Shown in pieces: positions 19,997 to 29,309 of a stretch of 64,000 nucleotides of DNA. The notes beneath the pieces are model-generated. The model saw only the letters and a list, made by a program, of their open reading frames with translations. It was not told where the DNA came from and did no database searches. Source of the stretch: Steroidobacteraceae bacterium. Lineage in GTDB: Bacteria > Pseudomonadota > Gammaproteobacteria > Steroidobacterales > Steroidobacteraceae. The stretch spans positions 1 to 64,000 of the forward strand of contig JANWJS010000027.1 of NCBI GenBank assembly GCA_025451845.1. Direction: 5' to 3'. How positions within the stretch are numbered: the stretch's first letter is position 1; every line of letters starts with the position of its first letter. The translations under genes were made by a program, and so were the position numbers.

Positions 19997-20099
19997 GTTC
20001 CGCGGAGCAGCATGCGGACGCACCCGCGGAACGTGCTGCTTGCTCCATAATTCGTGCCCCGCGGCGTGCCGGACGCCATCGGCGAAGGTGCCGCGGGGC
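19997..20099 (+). other. Interlocked and nested inverted repeats in the mutS leader
   Basis: Two dyads are interlocked in A-B-A'-B' order. Arm A is GTTCCGCGG (19997-20005) with A' CCGCGGAAC (20024-20032). Arm B is AGCAGCA (20006-20012) with B' TGCTGCT (20034-20040). This order suits a pseudoknot or two competing hairpins. A third, 10-bp stem follows: GCCCCGCGGC (20056-20065) with GCCGCGGGGC (20090-20099), ending 15 bases before the mutS ATG. No T-run follows either, so termination of the protease transcript is possible but not clear. Confidence 0.5.
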
Positions 20100-20114
20100 T
20101 GTCTCGAAAAAAGC

Positions 20115-22709
20115 ATGAACGACCAGACCCCCAACCACACCCCCGTGATGCAGCAATACCTGCGCATCAAGAGCCGGCACCCCGACGTGCTGCTCTTCTA
20201 CCGGATGGGGGATTTCTACGAGCTCTTCTTCGACGACGCGCGGCGCGCCGCGGCGCTCCTCGACATTACACTGACCACTCGCGGCCAGTCCGCCGGGCAG
20301 CCCATCCCGATGGCCGGCGTGCCGTTCCACAGTGTGGAGAGCTACCTGGCGAGACTCGTACGCAAAGGCGAGAGCGTCGCCATCTGCGAGCAAATGGGCG
20401 ATCCCGCCAAGTCCAAAGGGCCCGTCGAGCGCGCGGTGGTGCGGATCATCACCCCGGGCACGGTGACGGACGAAGCCCTGCTCGACGAGCGGCAGGAGAC
20501 CCTGGTTGCCGCGGCAGCGCGCGATGGCGAGCGGTTCGGCCTCGCGTGGCTCGATCTGGCCGCGGGCCGGTTCACCGTGCTGGAATCGAGTGGCCGCAGC
20601 GCGCTCGCGGCAGAGGTCGAGCGCCTGAAGCCCGCGGAGCTTCTCATCCCCGAGGGCGCACCGGATGAGGATGTGCAGCGCAATGGCACCGCGGTTCGCT
20701 GCCGTCCGCCCTGGAACTTCGAGCTGGCGAGCGCCTCGCGGCTGCTCACGGATCAGCTCGGCACGCTGGATCTCAAGGGCTTCGGTGCGGACGAGCTGCC
20801 GCTCGCCCTATGCGCCGCGGGCGCGTTGCTGCAGTACGTGCGCGATACGCAAAAAACGTCACTGCCGCACATCCGAGGCCTGCATGTGGAGGAACGCACG
20901 GACGCTCTCATCATCGATGCAGCGACGCGCCGCAACCTCGAGCTCGATGCCAGCCTCACGGGCCGGGAAGACGCGACGCTATTCGCGGTGTTGGACCAGT
21001 GCGTCACCGCCATGGGCTCGCGCCAGCTCCGCCGCTGGCTCAATCGGCCGCTCACCAGCCATGAGACGCTGCGTGCGCGTTATCAGGCGCTGGGCGCCCT
21101 GATCGATTCGCGCCGCTTCGAAGGCGTGCGGGACCACCTTCGTGGTATCGGTGACGTGGAGCGGATTCTGGCGCGCGTGGCCCTGAGGTCGGCACGGCCG
21201 CGGGATCTGACCCAGCTTTGCGCCTCGCTCGCCGCCCTGCCCGCTCTCGAGTCGGCGCTGCGCGAGATCGACTCCCCGCTCGTGGCGGAGTTGGCCGGTC
21301 GCATGGGCGAGCACGATGAGGTCGTGGGCCTGCTCGGCAAAGCGATCGCGGAGGACCCGTCCACGTTCGTGCGGGACGGCGATGTCATCGCGGCTGGCTA
21401 TGACGCGCAGCTCGACGAGCTGCGCAAGATTGCGACGCATACCGACGCGTTTCTCCTCGAGCTGGAGCAGCGCGAGCGCGAGCGCTCCGGCATCGCGGGC
21501 CTGAAGCTCGGATATAACCGCGTGCAGGGGTTCTTCATCGAGATCTCGCGCAAGGACGCGGAGCGCGCACCGAAGGACTACATCCGCCGGCAGACGGTCA
21601 AGTCCGCCGAGCGCTTCATCACCGCGGAGCTGAAGAGCTTCGAGGATCGGGTTCTCGGCGCCCGGGAGCGCGCGCTCGCCCGGGAAAAGGAGCTCTATGA
21701 AGCCATCCTCACCCGGCTCACGGACTGCCTGGCCCCCCTGCAGGCCACCGCCGCCGCGCTGGCCGAGCTCGACGCGCTCGGCGCTCTTGCGGAGCGCGCA
21801 TGCATTCTGGAGTGGACGGCACCGCAGCTCGTGACAGACCCCCTGCTCGACATCGGGGGCGGCCGACATCCGGTCGTCGAGCGCTTCGCCTCGACCCCCT
21901 TCGTGCCGAACGATCTGAAGCTCGATTCCGCCCGGCGCATGCTCATCATCACCGGCCCCAACATGGGCGGAAAATCGACCTACATGCGTCAGGTGGCCCT
22001 CATCACGATCCTGGCACACCTCGGCAGCTACGTCCCAGCCGACCGGGCCCTGATCGGTCCCGTCGACCGCATCTTCACGCGCATCGGCGCCGCCGACGAC
22101 CTCGCGGGAGGGCGGTCGACGTTCATGGTGGAGATGACCGAGGCCGCCAACATCCTGCACAACGCCACGGCCCGCAGTCTGATCCTGATGGACGAGATTG
22201 GACGCGGAACCAGCACCTTCGACGGCCTCTCGCTCGCGTGGGCCATGGCGCATCACATCGCGACGCGAATCAGGTCTTTCACGCTCTTCGCCACGCACTA
22301 CTTCGAGCTGACCGGCCTCGCAACCGAGGTGGAAGCCTGCGCCAATGTCCATCTCGATGCCACCGAGCACGGCGACGACATCGTATTCCTGCACGCCGTG
22401 AAAGAAGGACCCGCGAGCCGCAGCTACGGGCTGCAGGTCGCGCAGCTCGCAGGCGTGCCGCGCGATGTCATCGGCCAGGCGCGGCGGTACCTGGAAGCGC
22501 TGGAGTCACAGCGGGATCGGCTCGATGAGGCGGAGCGCGACCCACGCGAAAGCAGGAAAGCGCAGAAGGAGCTGCCGCTGTTCGCGGCGGGCGCACCACT
22601 TCAGACGCCCGACCCGGTCCGCGAGGCGTTGACGGCCCTCGATCCCGACGAGATGACCCCCAAGGCCGCGCTCGAAGCCATTTACCGGCTGAGACGCTTG
22701 CTCGAATAA
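20115..22709 (+). CDS. mutS: DNA mismatch repair protein MutS
   Basis: The 864-residue protein recognises mismatches and starts methyl-directed repair with MutL. The N-terminal mismatch-recognition domain has the Phe-x-Glu motif ([17 protein letters not shown]). The ATPase domain carries Walker [16 protein letters not shown], Walker [18 protein letters not shown] and the signature THYFELTGL. Length matches E. coli MutS (853). The ATG at 20115 is chosen because homology ([11 protein letters not shown]) begins at once; the same open frame continues upstream through the protease gene without relevance. The ribosome-binding site is weak (AAAAAAG), and a strong leader hairpin precedes it. Confidence 0.98.
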   Translation: MNDQTPNHTPVMQQYLRIKSRHPDVLLFYRMGDFYELFFDDARRAAALLDITLTTRGQSAGQPIPMAGVPFHSVESYLARLVRKGESVAICEQMGDPAKSKGPVERAVVRIITPGTVTDEALLDERQETLVAAAARDGERFGLAWLDLAAGRFTVLESSGRSALAAEVERLKPAELLIPEGAPDEDVQRNGTAVRCRPPWNFELASASRLLTDQLGTLDLKGFGADELPLALCAAGALLQYVRDTQKTSLPHIRGLHVEERTDALIIDAATRRNLELDASLTGREDATLFAVLDQCVTAMGSRQLRRWLNRPLTSHETLRARYQALGALIDSRRFEGVRDHLRGIGDVERILARVALRSARPRDLTQLCASLAALPALESALREIDSPLVAELAGRMGEHDEVVGLLGKAIAEDPSTFVRDGDVIAAGYDAQLDELRKIATHTDAFLLELEQRERERSGIAGLKLGYNRVQGFFIEISRKDAERAPKDYIRRQTVKSAERFITAELKSFEDRVLGARERALAREKELYEAILTRLTDCLAPLQATAAALAELDALGALAERACILEWTAPQLVTDPLLDIGGGRHPVVERFASTPFVPNDLKLDSARRMLIITGPNMGGKSTYMRQVALITILAHLGSYVPADRALIGPVDRIFTRIGAADDLAGGRSTFMVEMTEAANILHNATARSLILMDEIGRGTSTFDGLSLAWAMAHHIATRIRSFTLFATHYFELTGLATEVEACANVHLDATEHGDDIVFLHAVKEGPASRSYGLQVAQLAGVPRDVIGQARRYLEALESQRDRLDEAERDPRESRKAQKELPLFAAGAPLQTPDPVREALTALDPDEMTPKAALEAIYRLRRLLE

Positions 22710-22723
22710 AGGAGCATGCCAAC

Positions 22724-23173
22724 ATGAGCTTTGTCGCGAAGCCGACCCTGCGGGCCGCCACCGAGGCAGACACGGAAGTCATCCGCGACTTGCTCGAGCG
22801 CAACGGGCTGCCGACCAGCGACCTGAGCACCGCCCGGCCGGAGTTCGTCATCGCGAGCAGCGCCGGGCGGACCATCGGCATCGGCGCTTTGGAGCCATTC
22901 GGCAGCGTGGCCTTGCTTCGCTCGGTCGCCGTCGCGACGGAGCAGCGCGGCTGCGGAACAGGACGCCTGATCGTAGAGGAGCTCGAGCGCCGCGCACGGA
23001 CCGCGGGCGTCAACGAGCTCATCCTCCTGACACTGACGGCGCGGGATTTCTTCGAGCGGCTGGGCTATCGCGCCAAGGAGCGCGGGCAAGTCACTCCACC
23101 CGTACTCGCCAGTGCGGAATTCCGCTCGCTGTGCCCGGCCTCCGCCGTCTGTCTGGCCAAAACCCTTGACTGA
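22724..23173 (+). CDS. ArsN2-like GNAT acetyltransferase
   Basis: The 149-residue GNAT protein has motif A VAVATEQRGCGTGRLIVEEL and motif B LTLTARDFFERLGYR. The opening TLRAATEADTEVIRDLLERNGLPTSDL resembles the ArsN2 group of small acetyltransferases found with arsenic-resistance genes. No ars gene is nearby, so the substrate is uncertain. Start ATG 22724 is preceded by AGGAG with good spacing. It lies 14 bases after mutS and is probably cotranscribed. Confidence 0.75.
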   Translation: MSFVAKPTLRAATEADTEVIRDLLERNGLPTSDLSTARPEFVIASSAGRTIGIGALEPFGSVALLRSVAVATEQRGCGTGRLIVEELERRARTAGVNELILLTLTARDFFERLGYRAKERGQVTPPVLASAEFRSLCPASAVCLAKTLD

Positions 23174-23260
23174 CGACCTGAAGGTGCCGCCCGAAGCAGA
23201 ACAGGATCTCCTTACCCCATTGGAAGCTGGGAACGCTTCGCACCGCGGTCGCTTCGCTGT

Positions 23261-23599
23261 ATGCGCCGGATCATCTGGTTCGAGGAGCCGGAGAAGGCGC
23301 TTGCACATCCTGTTAGGTTCATGGCTTACGCGATGGCCTACGCTCGACATGGGGACATGCGAGTGACTCGCCAGCATGTCTCTGACGATGAAATTCGGCA
23401 CGCGCTCGATGCCGCCCCACCTGGGATCATCGACCCGCGCTCGTGGGCCTATTGGAACCCGAGAAGGGGCCGGTTCCCACCGCCACCCATGCGAAGGAGA
23501 ACTTTCGGCGAGAGCCACACCGATGTGTCGGGCTCAGGATTGTCGCTCGAGCAACGCCGGCGTGCGGCTGTGGAAGCGTGGCGCAAGCTCCGCGGATAG
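23261..23599 (+). CDS. Conserved hypothetical protein, 112 residues
   Basis: I recognise no functional domain. The sequence has an aromatic, Met/Ala-rich start (PVRFMAYAMAYARHGDMRVTR), a Pro-rich centre (PPGIIDPRSWAYWNPRRG, then FPPPPMRRR) and a basic helical tail (LSLEQRRRAAVEAWRKLRG). The spacing of AYARHGDM, RQHVSDDEIRHAL and IIDPRSWAYWN looks constrained, so I favour a real gene over a chance frame. No hydrophobic segment or signal is seen. It lies 87 bp after the acetyltransferase, with no clear ribosome-binding site. Confidence 0.5.
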   Translation: MRRIIWFEEPEKALAHPVRFMAYAMAYARHGDMRVTRQHVSDDEIRHALDAAPPGIIDPRSWAYWNPRRGRFPPPPMRRRTFGESHTDVSGSGLSLEQRRRAAVEAWRKLRG

Positions 23600-23614
23600 G
23601 CGCCACGAAATGAT

Positions 23615-23683
23615 ATGGAGCAAGCACGCCGCCGTGCCGTTGAGGAATGGTTGGCAAAATACGGCCCTGACAGGAAGCAGTGA
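23615..23683 (+). CDS. Very small open frame resembling the tail of the preceding protein
   Basis: MEQARRRAVEEWLAKYGPDR (22 residues in total, ending KQ) starts 15 bases after the preceding gene's stop. It resembles that gene's C-terminal LEQRRRAAVEAWRKLRG. It may be the remnant of a duplicated 3' end or of a longer form of the same protein. Expression is not supported by a ribosome-binding site. Confidence 0.25.
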   Translation: MEQARRRAVEEWLAKYGPDRKQ

Positions 23684-23727
23684 GACGGTTCAGCAGGCGG
23701 AGTGGAGTCGCGAACCGAGGGCTGCGT

Positions 23728-24372
23728 TCAACCCAGCGAGAACCGTCCATCCCTGAGGAACAGCCCCGTCTCCCGCGCCACCCTCGGCGAAACCAACATT
23801 CCCATGTGGCTGACGGGCAGCGTGATGTGATCCGCTGCACCCGGAAGGCGCGTCTCGCTGACCGCCACGGTGCCGTCGCACTCCTCCTCGAAGCCCGCGA
23901 CGAACTGACCCAGCCCGACTGACTGCGTCCCGGCGATGATTCCCAGCGCCCGGTGAAAGGCCCAGCGCCGCTCCCGCGGCTGCAGCAGCTCAGCAGCGAC
24001 TGACGGGCCCATCAGCACGCTGACGAATCGCAATTGAGCCGCCTGCACGGCTGCGCGGCTCTCGAGGCAGGGGGTGCCGAGGAAGACGACACGCCCGGGA
24101 GGCTGCTCGGGGTAGTGCTCGAGGAAGCGGTAAATGACGAGCCCGCCGAGACTGTGGCCCACGAGATGCACCGCGGGGACCTCGAGTGCGCGCACGAAGC
24201 TCTGCAGGTGCGCCGTGATCTCCTCCATCCCCCACGTGCCCGCGGAGTAGGGAAATGCATGCACCTGGAAGCCGAACTCGCGCAGCAGCCGGTGCGCGAG
24301 CAGCCGCGACTCCCCGCCGGGCATCCAGAGCCCGTGGACGTAGACCACGTGTTGCGCAGCAGACTCTTTCAT
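23728..24372 (-). CDS. Alpha/beta-hydrolase fold protein
   Basis: The 214-residue protein opens with VVYVHGLWMPGGESRLLAHRL (oxyanion-hole HG). It has the nucleophile elbow VHLVGHSLGGLVIYRFLEHYP (G-H-S-L-G-G) and ends in a catalytic-His candidate, DHITLPVSHMGML. It resembles short lipase/esterase or PGAP1-like hydrolases acting on lipids or acyl esters. It lacks a signal peptide, so it is probably cytoplasmic. The substrate is unknown. It is the last gene of the minus-strand run that contains aspS, 85 bp after its stop. Confidence 0.82.
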   Translation of the reverse strand: MKESAAQHVVYVHGLWMPGGESRLLAHRLLREFGFQVHAFPYSAGTWGMEEITAHLQSFVRALEVPAVHLVGHSLGGLVIYRFLEHYPEQPPGRVVFLGTPCLESRAAVQAAQLRFVSVLMGPSVAAELLQPRERRWAFHRALGIIAGTQSVGLGQFVAGFEEECDGTVAVSETRLPGAADHITLPVSHMGMLVSPRVARETGLFLRDGRFSLG

Positions 24373-24457
24373 GGCGCAGCAGTCGGCGCGGCCGTCAAAG
24401 CCGCAGCCTGCACATCGACAGTATCAGGAATCACCCCACCCGGCGTGGCGGCAGCGG

Positions 24458-26230
24458 CTATGCCGGCGGCGGTGTCCGCACCCGGATGTGCAGCTCGCGC
24501 AGCTGCGCCTCGCCGATCTCCGTCGGCGCATCCGTGAGCGGGTCCGCCGCGGTCTGTGTCTTCGGGAAGGCAATGACCTCGCGAATGCTGTCGGCGCCCG
24601 TCATCAGCATGGCGAGCCGGTCGAGCCCGAATGCGATGCCGCCGTGGGGCGGTGCGCCGAACTTGAGCGCATCGAGGAGGAAGCCGAACTTGCGTGCCGC
24701 ATCCTCCGCCCCGATTCCCAGGAGTTCAAATACCGTCGACTGCATCTCCTGCCGGTGGATACGGACCGAGCCGCCGCCGATCTCCGATCCGTTCAGCACC
24801 AGGTCGTACGCCTTGGCGAGCGCCTTCTCGGGATCGGCGCGCAGCGCCGCCGGATCATCGATCTTGGGCGAGGTGAAAGGGTGGTGCATCGCCACCCAAC
24901 GCCGCTCATCCGCATCCCACTCGAACATCGGGAAGTCGACGACCCACAGTGGCTGCCAGCCCTGCTGCACGAGCTTCAGATCCTGGCCGACCTTCAGGCG
25001 CAACGCGCCGAGCGCGTCACTGACCACCTTGGCGCTGTCGGCGCCGAAGAAGACCAGGTCGCCGTCCGCGGCCCCGGTGCGCCCGAGAATTCCGGCGATC
25101 GCCGCATCGCTCAGGAATTTGATGATGGGCGACTGCAGGCCGTCGCGGCCGCGGGCGCGCTCGTTGACTTTGATGTAGGCGAGGCCCTTGGCGCCATAAC
25201 GACCGACGAACTCCGTATAGCCATCAATCTGCGAGCGCGGCATCGCGCCGCCGCCCGGCACGCGCAGCGCGGTCACCCTGCCCTTCGGATCCTTGGCCGG
25301 ACCGGCGAACACCTTGAAGTCGCAGTCCTTGACGAGGTCGGCCACGTCCTTGAGCTCGAGCGCAATGCGCAGATCCGGCTTGTCGGAGCCATAGCGGCGC
25401 ATTGCCTCGGCGAAAGTGATGCGCGGGAAGGGATCGGGCAGCGCCTGGCCCAACACCTCCTTGAAGAAGTGCCGTACGAGGCCCTCCATCAACTCCATGA
25501 TCTCCCCCTGAGTCAGGAAGGAGGTCTCGATGTCGAGCTGCGTGAACTCGGGCTGCCGGTCGGCGCGCAAGTCCTCGTCGCGGAAGCAGCGCACGATCTG
25601 ATAGTAACGGTCGAAGCCCGCGATCATGAGCAGCTGCTTGAAGATCTGCGGCGACTGCGGCAGCGCGAAGAACTTGCCTGGATGCGTGCGGCTCGGGACC
25701 AGATAATCGCGCGCACCTTCCGGAGTCGCCTTCGTGAGCATGGGCGTCTCGAGGTCGATAAAGCCGTGCCCGTCGAGAAAGCTGCGCATCGCACGCGTGA
25801 TCCGATGCCGCAGCCGCAGACGTTGATTCATGACCTCGCGCCGGAGGTCGAGGTACCTGTACTTGAGGCGCACTTCCTCGCCGACCTGCTCATCCAGTTG
25901 GAAGGGCAGCGGCTCCGAGCGGTTGAGCAGCTCCAGCTCACCCGCGAGCAGTTCCACGCGGCCGGAGGCGAGATTGGCGTTCACCGTACCCGCGGGACGC
26001 TCACGAACGCGTCCTTTGACTCGGATCACGAACTCATTGCGCAGCCGCTCCGCCTCGCGGAAGACCTCTGCCGCGTCGGGGTCGAAGACCACCTGCAGCA
26101 GGCCCTCGCGGTCGCGCAGGTCCACGAAAATGATTCCGCCGTGGTCCCGCCGCCGGTGTACCCAGCCGGCCACCTCGACCGTCTGGCCGATCAGCGTCTC
26201 GTCGACCTGTCCGCAATAGTGGGTGCGCAT
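24458..26230 (-). CDS. aspS: Aspartyl-tRNA synthetase (bacterial type)
   Basis: The 590-residue class II enzyme has an N-terminal OB-fold ([23 protein letters not shown]), the catalytic core with motif 2 ([20 protein letters not shown]) and motif 3 ([14 protein letters not shown]), plus the bacterial GAD insertion between them. It charges tRNA-Asp, or also tRNA-Asn if the organism uses the transamidation route, which cannot be told here. Length matches E. coli AspS (590). The gene lies 14 bases after the upstream alcohol dehydrogenase. Confidence 0.97.
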   Translation of the reverse strand: MRTHYCGQVDETLIGQTVEVAGWVHRRRDHGGIIFVDLRDREGLLQVVFDPDAAEVFREAERLRNEFVIRVKGRVRERPAGTVNANLASGRVELLAGELELLNRSEPLPFQLDEQVGEEVRLKYRYLDLRREVMNQRLRLRHRITRAMRSFLDGHGFIDLETPMLTKATPEGARDYLVPSRTHPGKFFALPQSPQIFKQLLMIAGFDRYYQIVRCFRDEDLRADRQPEFTQLDIETSFLTQGEIMELMEGLVRHFFKEVLGQALPDPFPRITFAEAMRRYGSDKPDLRIALELKDVADLVKDCDFKVFAGPAKDPKGRVTALRVPGGGAMPRSQIDGYTEFVGRYGAKGLAYIKVNERARGRDGLQSPIIKFLSDAAIAGILGRTGAADGDLVFFGADSAKVVSDALGALRLKVGQDLKLVQQGWQPLWVVDFPMFEWDADERRWVAMHHPFTSPKIDDPAALRADPEKALAKAYDLVLNGSEIGGGSVRIHRQEMQSTVFELLGIGAEDAARKFGFLLDALKFGAPPHGGIAFGLDRLAMLMTGADSIREVIAFPKTQTAADPLTDAPTEIGEAQLRELHIRVRTPPPA

Positions 26231-26244
26231 AAGAACGCGCGATG

Positions 26245-27246
26245 TTACGGGCCACCCTGAAGGGCCGCAACCAGAACCGCCGCGCCCTGGAGCGCGCCCT
26301 GGCGCAGCCGCTCGAGCGCCAGATTCGCCTCGCTGAGCGGGAAGCGCTCTACGGTCGGCTCGAGCCCGATTTGCCGCGCGACGCCCAGGAATTCCTCCCC
26401 ATCCGCGCGGGTGAGATTGGCAACGGAGCAGACGGTGCGCTCGCCCCAGAGGAGCTCGTAGGGAAAGCGGGGAATGTCGCTCATGTGGATGCCGGCGCAG
26501 ACGACCCGGCCGCCAGGACGGACCGCGGCCAGCGCCGCCGGCACGAGGGCGCCCACGGGCGCAAAGAGGATGGCCGCATCCAGCGGATCGGGTGGGGGCG
26601 CGTCGGAGTTGCCGGCCCAGACGGCGCCGAGCTCCCGCGCAAAGGCCTGCGATTCGAGATCTCCCGGTCGGGTAAAGGCGAAGACCCGTCGTCCCTGGGT
26701 GCGGGCGACCTGCGCCAGCAGATGCGCTGCGGCACCAAAGCCATAGAGGCCGAGGTTCGCTCCCTCGCCCGCAGCGCGATAGGCGCGGTAACCGATGAGC
26801 CCTGCGCAGAGGAGCGGCGCCAGTTGCGCAGCGGGAGTGTCTGCGGGCAACGGCAGGCAGAACCGCGCGTCGGCGAGGACTTGCTCGGCATAGCCGCCGT
26901 TCACGGAATAGCCGGTGAAGCGCGCGTACTCGCAGAGATTTTCCTGGCCGGAGCGGCAGTAGCGGCAGAGCCCGCAGGCCTGCGCGAGCCAGGGGACGCC
27001 GACGCGATCGCCGGGGCTAAAGCGCGTGACCGATTCACCGGCCTCGGCGACCAGACCTACGATTTCGTGGCCGGGAATGATGGGGTAGTGGAGGTGGGGC
27101 AGCTCGCCGTCCAAAAGATGTAAGTCCGTCCGGCAGACACCGCAGGCTTCGACGATGATGCGTATCTGGTGCTCGCCGGTGGGAGGCAGCGCGACCTCTT
27201 CCATACGCAGTGCAGAGCCGGGAGCAGAGAGTCGCATCGCTTTCAT
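26245..27246 (-). CDS. Zinc-dependent alcohol dehydrogenase
   Basis: The 333-residue medium-chain dehydrogenase has the catalytic zinc site ([17 protein letters not shown] and GHEIVG) and the structural zinc cysteines [15 protein letters not shown]. The Rossmann dinucleotide-binding turn is [17 protein letters not shown]. It resembles bacterial AdhA-like alcohol dehydrogenases that oxidise primary alcohols or reduce aldehydes with NAD(P). Substrate and cofactor preference cannot be told. It lies between msrA and aspS, an unusual place in an otherwise conserved clpB-to-aspS neighbourhood, so it may be a later insertion. Confidence 0.88.
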   Translation of the reverse strand: MKAMRLSAPGSALRMEEVALPPTGEHQIRIIVEACGVCRTDLHLLDGELPHLHYPIIPGHEIVGLVAEAGESVTRFSPGDRVGVPWLAQACGLCRYCRSGQENLCEYARFTGYSVNGGYAEQVLADARFCLPLPADTPAAQLAPLLCAGLIGYRAYRAAGEGANLGLYGFGAAAHLLAQVARTQGRRVFAFTRPGDLESQAFARELGAVWAGNSDAPPPDPLDAAILFAPVGALVPAALAAVRPGGRVVCAGIHMSDIPRFPYELLWGERTVCSVANLTRADGEEFLGVARQIGLEPTVERFPLSEANLALERLRQGALQGAAVLVAALQGGP

Positions 27247-27274
27247 GGCATCTCCACTCCCGGCGTAAGCGTGC

Positions 27275-27985
27275 TCAGCGTGTGGCGACCCTCGCGAGCA
27301 CCGGATCGTCCCGGTACAGACCGGGAAAAAGACTCTTCAAGGCAGCGATCTTCGGCAAGTCGTTGTACACGATGTACGGATTGTAGGGATGGCGCACGAG
27401 AAAGTTCTGGTGGTAGCTCTCGGCCGGGTAGAAGCCCCGGAACGTCTCGATACGAGTGACGATGGCCACAGGGTACACATGCACCCGATCCAGCTCAGCG
27501 ATGTAGGCCTGCGCCACGGCACGCTGGGCGGCATCGAGAGGAAAGAGCGCCGAGCGATACTGCGTACCCTCGTCAGGCCCCTGGCGGTCGAGCTCGGTGG
27601 GGTTGTGTGCGACCGAGAAGTAGATTTGCAGGAGGCGGCCGTAGCTCACCTGGGCGGGATCGAAGGTCACCCGCACCGACTCCGCGTGCCCGGTGTCGCC
27701 GCCGCTGACCGTCTCATAGTTCGCAGTGTCTGCCGCACCGCCCGAGTAGCCGGCCACCGCCTGCTGCACGCCGCGGACGTGCTCGAAAACGCCCTGCACG
27801 CCCCAAAAGCAGCCTCCGGCAAACACCGCTGTCTCGCTGTGCGCTGCGCTCACCTGCTCGTCCTGTGCCGGCGCTCGAATCCTGACCGCGGGCTCGGCCG
27901 ACTGTGCGCTGCAGGCGAGTACACAGGCCCCGAGCACGGCGGCGAGCCCGGCCACGCGGATCCAGGAGGCGCGCGAGACTTTCAC
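27275..27985 (-). CDS. msrA: Peptide methionine-S-sulfoxide reductase MsrA, exported
   Basis: MsrA reduces the S-diastereomer of methionine sulfoxide. The catalytic FAGGCFWGVQGVFEHVRGV is present, followed by YSGG and the HNPTELDRQGPDEGTQYRS signature. The start is the GTG at 27985, overlapping the msrB stop by four bases (GTGA). It adds a hydrophobic N-terminus (VAGLAAVLGACVLACSAQSA) that directs export; LGAC and VLAC are possible lipoprotein boxes. The product is about 236 residues. Coupling to msrB gives a periplasmic repair pair covering both sulfoxide isomers. Confidence 0.92.
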   Translation of the reverse strand: MKVSRASWIRVAGLAAVLGACVLACSAQSAEPAVRIRAPAQDEQVSAAHSETAVFAGGCFWGVQGVFEHVRGVQQAVAGYSGGAADTANYETVSGGDTGHAESVRVTFDPAQVSYGRLLQIYFSVAHNPTELDRQGPDEGTQYRSALFPLDAAQRAVAQAYIAELDRVHVYPVAIVTRIETFRGFYPAESYHQNFLVRHPYNPYIVYNDLPKIAALKSLFPGLYRDDPVLARVATR

Positions 27986-28500
27986 GCCGCGCCCGGCTTG
28001 AAAGTCATGGCCAAACCATTCATGCAGTAGCGTAGGCCAGTAGGCGGCGGGCCATCGTTGAATACATGCCCCAGATGTCCGCCGCAGCGCCGGCAATGCA
28101 CCTCGCTGCGCAGCATGCCGAACGACCGGTCGTTGCGTGTTGCGACCGCGTGCGGCAGCGGCGTCCAGAAGCTCGGCCAGCCGGTGTGGCTATCGAACTT
28201 GGCGCGCGAGGAGTAGAGGTCCAGCCCGCATCCGGCACAGGCGAAGAGGCCCGCGCGGTGCTCGTCATTCAGAGGACTGCTGTAGGGCCGCTCCGTATCC
28301 CCCCCGCGCAGCACAGCGTACTGGTCAGGCGCGAGGAGCCTGCGCCATTCGGCGTCAGTGTGCATCACCTCGTAACCGCCGTCCCCAGTCCGGGAGGAAT
28401 CGCCGGCAGCGGCGGCAGTGGACAGTCCGCGCCAACGCGCGGCGGCGAGAGCGGTCAGGCCGGTTGCGGCTGCAAGGAGGAAATGTCTACGGTTTGGCAT
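27982..28500 (-). CDS. msrB: Peptide methionine-R-sulfoxide reductase MsrB, probable Tat substrate
   Basis: The 172-residue protein has the zinc cysteine pairs FACAGCG and CRRCGGHLGHVF, the SHTGWPSFW signature and the catalytic cysteine in LRYCMNGLAM. It reduces the R-diastereomer of methionine sulfoxide. The N-terminus MPNRRHFLLAAATGLTALAA has a twin-arginine motif (RRHFL) before a hydrophobic stretch, suggesting Tat export of the folded zinc protein. It is coupled to msrA with a four-base overlap. Confidence 0.93.
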   Translation of the reverse strand: MPNRRHFLLAAATGLTALAAARWRGLSTAAAAGDSSRTGDGGYEVMHTDAEWRRLLAPDQYAVLRGGDTERPYSSPLNDEHRAGLFACAGCGLDLYSSRAKFDSHTGWPSFWTPLPHAVATRNDRSFGMLRSEVHCRRCGGHLGHVFNDGPPPTGLRYCMNGLAMTFKPGAA

Positions 28501-28588
28501 GCCAGTCTCCTGGGATCATATTCGCCGGCGACGGGCATATGTTACGGCTGACCGGGCCGCCAGGGGCTCGGCGAAATCCGCCGCGAGC

Positions 28589-29305
28589 TCAGGCGGCAGG
28601 TTTCGCCAGCTCTGCCTTACGGCCCCGGTCAAGCGCCGGCGGGACGACGACTCCGCAGGTGATGATCATCTTCATCGCCGCATCGACACTCATGTCGAGC
28701 TCCACGATCTGCCTGCGCGGCAGGATGGCAAGAAATCCCCCGGTGGCGTTCAGGGCGGCGGAGATATAGACGCAGGCATGCGGCGCACCGGTTTTCTCGG
28801 TGACCTCGGGGACATCTTCCGCGGTCAGGAAGCCGAGGCTCCAGACCCCCTCGCGCGGGTACTCGACCATCACGACCTTGCGGAAGGAATTCGACTGGGA
28901 GAAGACGCTCTCGGCGAAACTCTTCACGCCGCCATAGACGCTGCCGACGATGGGGATGTGCTGCAGCAGCTCCTCGCCCCACACGAGCAGGCGCCGCCCG
29001 ATGAGATTGGTGCCCAGGAGTCCTGTGAGGAGGAGGACGATGAGGACGAAGGCTGCGCCGAGCGCCGGCAGCGCCAGGCCCATCAGCAGCCCCTCGGGCT
29101 GATAGCCGAGCGGCAAAGGGAAGAGCAGCAGTGTCTTGTCGGCCAAGTGGAAGAGGAAGGTCACTACCCAGAGGGTCGCGATGATCGGCAGCCAGACGAG
29201 CACGCCCGCTACCAGGGCGCGCCGCAGCGGCGAGCCTTTCTTCTTCGGGGCGACTGGGCCTGGCTGCAGCGCCGGGTTGGACTTCTGGATGATCGGGGTG
29301 CTCAA
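28589..29305 (-). CDS. DUF502-family inner-membrane protein
   Basis: The 238-residue protein has two strong transmembrane segments, LVAGVLVWLPIIATLWVVTFL and LPALGAAFVLIVLLLTGLLG. The DUF502 hallmark HIPIVGSVYGGVKSFAESVF comes next, then a beta-rich soluble part (FRKVVMVEYPREGVWSLGFLT; GGFLAILPRRQIVELDM). Function is not established. In many Proteobacteria this gene sits between an FmdB-type zinc-ribbon gene and aspS. Here FmdB is adjacent, but msrB-msrA-adh separate it from aspS. Confidence 0.85.
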   Translation of the reverse strand: MSTPIIQKSNPALQPGPVAPKKKGSPLRRALVAGVLVWLPIIATLWVVTFLFHLADKTLLLFPLPLGYQPEGLLMGLALPALGAAFVLIVLLLTGLLGTNLIGRRLLVWGEELLQHIPIVGSVYGGVKSFAESVFSQSNSFRKVVMVEYPREGVWSLGFLTAEDVPEVTEKTGAPHACVYISAALNATGGFLAILPRRQIVELDMSVDAAMKMIITCGVVVPPALDRGRKAELAKPAA

Positions 29306-29309
29306 TGCC

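Noticed and set aside
22724-23173. Arsenic-resistance function for the ArsN2-like acetyltransferase
   Set aside because: No arsenic genes are nearby and the resemblance is to a broad subfamily, so only the GNAT fold is claimed.
24371-26260. 629-codon open frame antisense to aspS
   Set aside because: Shadow of aspS; the translated sequence shows no family signature.
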